A stretch of 64,000 nt of DNA from Catellatospora vulcania (GTDB lineage Bacteria > Actinomycetota > Actinomycetes > Mycobacteriales > Micromonosporaceae). The stretch covers positions 156,306 to 220,305 of the forward strand of contig NZ_WARX01000025.1 of the NCBI RefSeq assembly GCF_009720385.1, read 5' to 3'. Shown here one piece after another: positions 60,366 to 64,000 of the stretch. How positions within the stretch are numbered: the stretch's first letter is position 1; every line of letters begins with the position of its first letter. The notes beneath the pieces were generated by a model. That model was not told where the DNA came from. It ran no database searches and saw only the letters and a list, made by a program, of their open reading frames with translations. Position numbers and translations under genes: made by a program.

Positions 60366-61085
60366 ATGTCAGAGCAGGACGCGAAGGTACGCCAGGAAGC
60401 GGCGACGCCGGAACCAGCGGCGCTGCCCGACGAGATCCCGCAGTACGCCCGTCCCGCCGTGCGGATGATGCCCGGCCCCGCGGCCGCGGAACCCGAGGAC
60501 GAGCCCGCGGCGCACAGCAAGCGCCGCCGCTGGACCCTCACCGTGATGGCAGTGCTCGGCGCGGGCGCGGTGGCCGCCGCGTTCACGCTCGGCCCGACCC
60601 TGTTCCGGATCACGCAGCAGAACGACGCCAAGCTCACCATGCCGGAGAAGATCGGCGCGATGGTCCGCGACGACAGCCCCGCGGCCAAGGACACCGCCGG
60701 CTACCTGCTGACCGCGCTGGCCGCCGACATCGAGCTCGACACCACCGCCACGGGCATCTACACCGACCCGGCCGAGGGCACCGCCAAGAGCGTCATGGTC
60801 TTCGGCGGCACCACCACGATGTTCAGCCCCGAGCGTGAACTCGACACCGTCCTCAAGCTCATGGAGGACGAGACCGGCGGCGTCACCGGCCTCAAGGAGT
60901 ACGAACCCGGCGACCTGGGCGGCGTCCTCAAGTGCGGGTCCGCCGACGCCCCCGACGGTGTGATGGCCGTCTGCGGCTGGGCCGACCACGGCAGCATCGC
61001 CCTGGCCCTCTTCCCCGGCCGCACCCCCGCCGAAGCCGCCCCCCTCATGACCACCATCCGCACCACCACCCTCACCCGCCCCTGA
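60366..61085 (+). CDS. Single-pass membrane protein of unknown function
   Basis: 239 residues from the ATG at 60366. The N-terminal 50 residues are polar with Pro, Glu and Ala; a basic 'SKRRRW' leads to one membrane segment (57-78); and the remaining 160 residues form an outside domain with two Cys ('LKCGS', 'AVCGW') likely to pair. It resembles many actinobacterial hypothetical proteins with this plan. It is divergent from valS. A family B hairpin follows 15 bases after the stop. Confidence 0.8.
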   Translation: MSEQDAKVRQEAATPEPAALPDEIPQYARPAVRMMPGPAAAEPEDEPAAHSKRRRWTLTVMAVLGAGAVAAAFTLGPTLFRITQQNDAKLTMPEKIGAMVRDDSPAAKDTAGYLLTALAADIELDTTATGIYTDPAEGTAKSVMVFGGTTTMFSPERELDTVLKLMEDETGGVTGLKEYEPGDLGGVLKCGSADAPDGVMAVCGWADHGSIALALFPGRTPAEAAPLMTTIRTTTLTRP

Positions 61086-61100
61086 CCCACCCCGCTCGCG

Positions 61101-61157
61101 TTGATCATGAACTTATGGCACGGTTCGACGGCGTGTCGGCGCCATAACCTCATGATC
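61101..61157. repeat. Repeat family B, copy B2 (long hairpin)
   Basis: Left arm GATCATGAACTTATGGC (61103-61119) and right arm (61141-61157), 15 of 17 positions paired. Its left arm is identical to that of copy B1 at 2852 over 20 bases, while the right arm has changed. It lies between convergent genes. Confidence 0.9.
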
Positions 61158-61216
61158 GACCGCGCTCGCCTGGCGTTTGCCGGGCCACCCGAAGCAGGCG
61201 GCCCGGCATGCGGGGA

Positions 61217-62245
61217 TCAGCCGAGGCGGTCGGTCCGGTCGGTCGCCAGGATCACCTGGTAGGCGGCCATCCGCAGCGGGCCGACGGTCAGCAGCTCACA
61301 GGCGAGCAGCTCACCCGTACCGGCATGGAAGATCAGCAGGTGCTGCTGGCCGTGCGCACGGTCGTCGAAAGTGACGGCGACTCCGGCGCGGCCGGCCCGG
61401 TCGGTCACCTCACCACGCCACCGGAACCCCGGCACGTCGGCGAGGATGCGCAGGATCTCCGCGCGGGTACCCCGCGCGACGGCGTACCGGCCGAAGACAT
61501 TGCCGGTCTCCTTGCTGACCACCCCCGCACCCAGGTCGGTCTTGAGCAGTGCGGTCAGCCCCGGCCGGGCCGAAGGCAGCACGGGGTCGAACGCCGGCAG
61601 CGGGAGGTCGTCGGTCGAGGAGGCCTCGGCGACGGGCAGGCGGCCCGCCCAGTAGTCACGCGAGGCCCGGTCCGGGTATTCCGGCACACCCATGGTGGTC
61701 GTCTGCCGACCCGTGGCACCGGGAGTCCACCAGACCTTCGACTCCCGGGAGAAGGCGATGGAGAACCGGCCGTCGGGCGAGGTCATCACCGGATCACCCC
61801 ATACCTGCTTGTGGTGATAGGTGAACCTGCCCGCACTGCTCTCGTACGGCGCGTCGACCAGCCCGTCGGCCAGCGCGCGCAGCCGGGGTCCCGCCGGCAC
61901 GTCCGTGCCCGGCCGGTACGCCACCGGAACGAGCACCCGCCCCGCCCCCGCGCCGGAAGGATCGGCGGGACCCGGCTCCACACCGGCGGGCAGGTCCGGC
62001 GTCACGATCACCGCCACCGCTCCGGCGGCCACGGCGATCGCCCCGGTGGCGAAGACCATCCGCCGGGGCAGTCGCACGTCGCGCCGCACGGCGGACGGCT
62101 CAGCAGTCGACTCGGCAGTCGACTCGGCAGTCGACTCGGCCCAGGCGATGAGCTCGCGTGCCGAGAGCCGGGGCGGTTCGGGCGGCGTACGGCGAGCCGG
62201 GTCGGCAGGGCCGAGGAGGGTGCGGGTCCGCTGCTCTCCGAACAT
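61217..62245 (-). CDS. Putative sigma-factor partner (CU044_5270-like)
   Basis: 342 residues from the ATG at 62245. The first 50 residues are cytoplasmic; they include a Thr/Ala/Glu/Ser repeat coded by three 12-base units. One membrane segment follows (about 62-82, 'MVFATGAIAVAAGAVAVIV'), then an outside domain of 250 residues. This plan and its position 11 bases after an ECF sigma gene match the CU044_5270 family found with sigma factors in actinomycetes. It may act as anti-sigma factor or sensor, though no zinc anti-sigma motif is seen. Confidence 0.75.
   Translation of the reverse strand: MFGEQRTRTLLGPADPARRTPPEPPRLSARELIAWAESTAESTAESTAEPSAVRRDVRLPRRMVFATGAIAVAAGAVAVIVTPDLPAGVEPGPADPSGAGAGRVLVPVAYRPGTDVPAGPRLRALADGLVDAPYESSAGRFTYHHKQVWGDPVMTSPDGRFSIAFSRESKVWWTPGATGRQTTTMGVPEYPDRASRDYWAGRLPVAEASSTDDLPLPAFDPVLPSARPGLTALLKTDLGAGVVSKETGNVFGRYAVARGTRAEILRILADVPGFRWRGEVTDRAGRAGVAVTFDDRAHGQQHLLIFHAGTGELLACELLTVGPLRMAAYQVILATDRTDRLG
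62104..62139. repeat. 12-base tandem repeat, three perfect copies
   Basis: CAGTCGACTCGG at 62104-62115, 62116-62127 and 62128-62139, each with a GTCGAC palindrome. It lies in frame in the sigma-partner gene and codes for a four-residue repeat of Ser, Thr, Ala and Glu in the cytoplasmic part. Confidence 0.92.
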
Positions 62246-62256
62246 CACAGGTCCTT

Positions 62257-62799
62257 TCACGATCGGGCCAGCTTGCGGTGTGGCACGGGCGAGGTGTGCG
62301 CGGCCGACATGGCGGCGGTGAGCCGACCACGGGCACGGTGCAGCCGCACCGCCGCGGTGGTACGGCTGCAGCCGAGCACCTGCGCGGCCTCGGAGACCGT
62401 CAGCTCCTCCCAGCCGATCAGCCGGAGGATCTCCTGGTCGAGTTCGGAAAGCGCACGCATGGCAGCCCGGACGTCGGCCACCATCACGGTCGCGTCGGCA
62501 CCGACCGCGCCCCGTTCCCGCAGGACGTCCGCCTCCGCGATCGGCACCTGCCGCCCCGCAGCCCGCAGTGCCCGCCAATGGTTGGCCAGCAGGCGTCGAG
62601 CCACCCCGTACAACCAGGGCAGACAACGTTCGGGCACCTCGTCGCGCCGACGCCACGCAACGGCGAACACCTCCTGTGCCAGCTCGGCGGGCGCGTCCGC
62701 GTCAGCCAGCCGACGCCGGCCGTACTGGAGGAGCTGCTGATAGTGGTCCTCGTAGATCTTGGTGAACCAGTCTTCGTCGCGGCCGGGCGGCGGGCCCAT
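62257..62799 (-). CDS. ECF-type RNA polymerase sigma factor
   Basis: 180 residues. Region 2 is visible at 'FTKIYEDHYQQLLQYGRRRL...AQEVFAVAWRRRDEVP' with the -10-binding helix, and region 4 at 'LSELDQEILRLIGWEELTVSEAAQVLGCSRTTAAVRLHRARGRL' (helix-turn-helix for the -35 element). No region 3, as in all ECF factors. It is the first gene of a two-gene unit with the membrane partner, which may hold it inactive. Target promoters are not identifiable here. Confidence 0.92.
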   Translation of the reverse strand: MGPPPGRDEDWFTKIYEDHYQQLLQYGRRRLADADAPAELAQEVFAVAWRRRDEVPERCLPWLYGVARRLLANHWRALRAAGRQVPIAEADVLRERGAVGADATVMVADVRAAMRALSELDQEILRLIGWEELTVSEAAQVLGCSRTTAAVRLHRARGRLTAAMSAAHTSPVPHRKLARS

Positions 62800-62926
62800 G
62801 CGAACTCCCTACGGCGATGGCGATTGTCACCCTGTTCTGTGTCAGCGGCGGCACGATGATTACCGGTGAGCCCATGCCCGGACGAAGGGTCCCCGGCGGT
62901 GATCAGCGTTGGCTAGGGTGCCCGGC

Positions 62927-63697
62927 ATGGTCCATACCCATGAGTTGACCGTCGAGGGAACGCGGCTGACGAAGCGCTACGTCTCCTGGGACCGTGATGA
63001 GCATCTGCGCGAGTGGACGGCACTGCAGCTGGCACACCGCCACGAACCCGGCCTGGTGCCGCAGCCCCTGGACGCGGATCTCACCGCGAAGCCGCCGACC
63101 GTGACCATGTCGGTCGTGCCGGGTGAGCCTCTCTCGGGCGCGTTCACCCCGGCACAGGCACGTGCACTCCACGCTGCCCTGGCCGCGCTCTGGCGGGTCC
63201 CGCACGAGGAGCTGGCGACTGCCTGGCCCTGGTCGGATGACCTCCGTTATGCACGGATGCTGACTGACGGGCCACGACCCGACGGCGGTCTCCCCGCCGA
63301 GGCGTACGACGCCGCCGTGTCCTGGTGGGACGGCCCCGATCCGGAGTCGCTGCGCAGGCCGCCGACCGACGTGGTGCTCGGGCAGCGCGATCCGCACCTG
63401 GGCAACTATCTGTGGGACGGGAACCGGGTGCGCATAGTGGACTTCGAGGATGCCGCAGTCTCGGATCCCGCGACGGAACTGGCGATCCTGTCCGAGCACC
63501 TGTCGCTGCGCGCGACCGACACCGAGGCGTTCTGCGCAAAGTTCGACGTGGACGGCTCGCGACTGCTGGCGGCCCGCCGGCTGTGGGCGATGTTCTGGCT
63601 GCGGCTGCTTCTGCCCGGCGGCCGCTCCGCCCACCGCAACCCACCAGGCGCCGCCGACACCCAAGCCGCACGCCTCCTTCACTTGCTACACCACTGA
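62927..63697 (+). CDS. Aminoglycoside phosphotransferase-like (APH/choline kinase) family protein
   Basis: 256 residues. The kinase-like fold shows the catalytic loop as 'LGQRDPHLGNYLW' and the metal-binding 'VDFEDA'. In standard APH enzymes the loop begins HGD; here the His is replaced by Gln while the catalytic Asp and Asn remain. The N-terminal part has 'RLTKRYVSWDRDEHLREWTAL', the usual ATP-binding beta sheet with Lys. The substrate is unknown; antibiotic resistance is not implied. The ATG at 62927 is supported by length. A family A hairpin follows. Confidence 0.85.
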   Translation: MVHTHELTVEGTRLTKRYVSWDRDEHLREWTALQLAHRHEPGLVPQPLDADLTAKPPTVTMSVVPGEPLSGAFTPAQARALHAALAALWRVPHEELATAWPWSDDLRYARMLTDGPRPDGGLPAEAYDAAVSWWDGPDPESLRRPPTDVVLGQRDPHLGNYLWDGNRVRIVDFEDAAVSDPATELAILSEHLSLRATDTEAFCAKFDVDGSRLLAARRLWAMFWLRLLLPGGRSAHRNPPGAADTQAARLLHLLHH

Positions 63698-63724
63698 GCC
63701 CACCCCAAACAGGGCACTGGCTCC

Positions 63725-63789
63725 TTGATCGCTGTTTCGGGTCGGATACTGCGGTTGGACCCGAGGTCGTGACATCAGACAGCGATCAA
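63725..63789. repeat. Repeat family A, copy A3 (degenerate hairpin)
   Basis: The left side TTGATCGCTGTTTCGGGTCG (63725-63744) is the same as A2; the right side ends AGACAGCGATCAA (63777-63789). Only the outer 11-12 bases still pair. It lies 27 bases after a stop codon, before the rRNA terminator region. Confidence 0.8.
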
Positions 63790-63833
63790 CGCTTGAGCCG
63801 GCGGTGGAAACCACCGGCGGCCGGCCGGCGGGC

Positions 63834-63861
63834 ATAAAAAAGGGGCCCCGCTACGGGGCCC
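63834..63861 (-). terminator. rRNA operon terminator
   Basis: Stem GGGCCCCG (63843-63850) with CGGGGCCC (63854-63861), followed on the minus strand by a run of six to seven T (63836-63841 and flank). This is a true intrinsic terminator for the rRNA operon that enters from the right. Confidence 0.93.
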
Positions 63862-63883
63862 GAATAAGGGTGTGGATACGCGT

Positions 63884-63913
63884 CAAGGCCCACCCCGTGA
63901 GGGGTGGGCCTTG
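63884..63913 (-). terminator. Hairpin just after 5S rRNA
   Basis: Perfect 13-base stem CAAGGCCCACCCC (63884-63896) and complement (63901-63913), GTGA loop. It begins 13 bases after the 5S 3' end and has no T tract, so it may serve 3' processing or act as the first of two tandem terminators. Confidence 0.85.
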
Positions 63914-63925
63914 AGCTGCGATGTT

Positions 63926-64000
63926 TGTCCGGCGGCGTCCTACTCTCCCACAACGTCCCCGTTGCAGTACCATCGGCGCTGGAGGGCTTAGCTTCCGGGT
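63926..64000 (-). rRNA. rrf: 5S ribosomal RNA, 3' part
   Basis: About 75 of some 117 bases are present; the 5' part lies beyond the right edge. On the minus strand it contains CCCGGAAGCTAAGCCCTCCA, GCGCCGATGGTACTGC, GTGGGAGAGTAGGACGCCGC and ends near CGGACA, all standard for actinobacterial 5S rRNA. 23S and 16S genes should follow outside the window. Confidence 0.97.

Overview
This window comes from a very GC-rich actinobacterium, most likely a member of the Micromonosporaceae. That family call is an inference from base composition, frequent GTG starts, sporulation-type secreted repeat proteins and repeat style; no marker in the window proves it. Much of the minus strand carries the ancestral actinobacterial block also known from mycobacteria: valS-folC-DUF4233-ndk, rne, rplU-rpmA-obgE, nadD-rsfS-histidine phosphatase-DegV, comEA-comEC-holA, rpsT, lepA-Nudix, hemW and hrcA-dnaJ-rsmE. 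The right edge is the 3' part of a 5S rRNA gene, so a ribosomal RNA operon runs into the window on the minus strand.

Layout. 0-9 kb: partial serine hydrolase, HIT protein, SDR, then the heat-shock set rsmE-dnaJ-hrcA behind a perfect CIRCE operator, a DUF4870 membrane protein, hemW, an enoyl-CoA hydratase and a secreted lysozyme-like protein. 9-12.3 kb: a PhyH dioxygenase and two paralogous secreted proteins built of Cys-containing repeats (rodlin/chaplin-like). 12.6-22 kb: Nudix-lepA, DUF4240, rpsT, and comEA-comEC-holA plus a membrane protein. 22-25 kb: secreted subtilisin and an HTH protein. 25-32.7 kb: nadD-rsfS-phosphatase-lipoprotein-DegV, aminopeptidase N, and a tryptophanyl-tRNA synthetase behind a Trp leader peptide and attenuator. 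32.8-43.6 kb: obgE, rpmA, rplU, four tandem small lipoproteins, RNase E/G and a radical-SAM pair. 43.7-49 kb: plsC, ileS with a T-box leader, and a terpene synthase. 49-54 kb: a PASTA protein, then an unexplained SWIM zinc-finger plus 815-residue helical protein pair apparently cotranscribed with ndk. 54-64 kb: a membrane/His-Asp/VOC fusion, DUF4233-folC-valS, an ECF sigma factor with partner, a phosphotransferase and the rRNA operon end.

The most distinctive non-coding content is a set of long hairpin repeats. At least four families (called A-D here) recur between genes with highly conserved arms and, in one family, conserved loops. A fifth palindrome lies in frame inside comEC. Three copies sit directly beside short tandem repeats. 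No transposase, CRISPR array or tRNA was seen. Amino-acid supply is sensed in two different ways here: tRNA-Ile charging by the ileS T-box, and Trp codon translation by the trpS attenuator.

Coordinates were worked out by hand; starts were chosen from ribosome binding sites and family length where possible. Function calls rest on motif recognition, not database searches.
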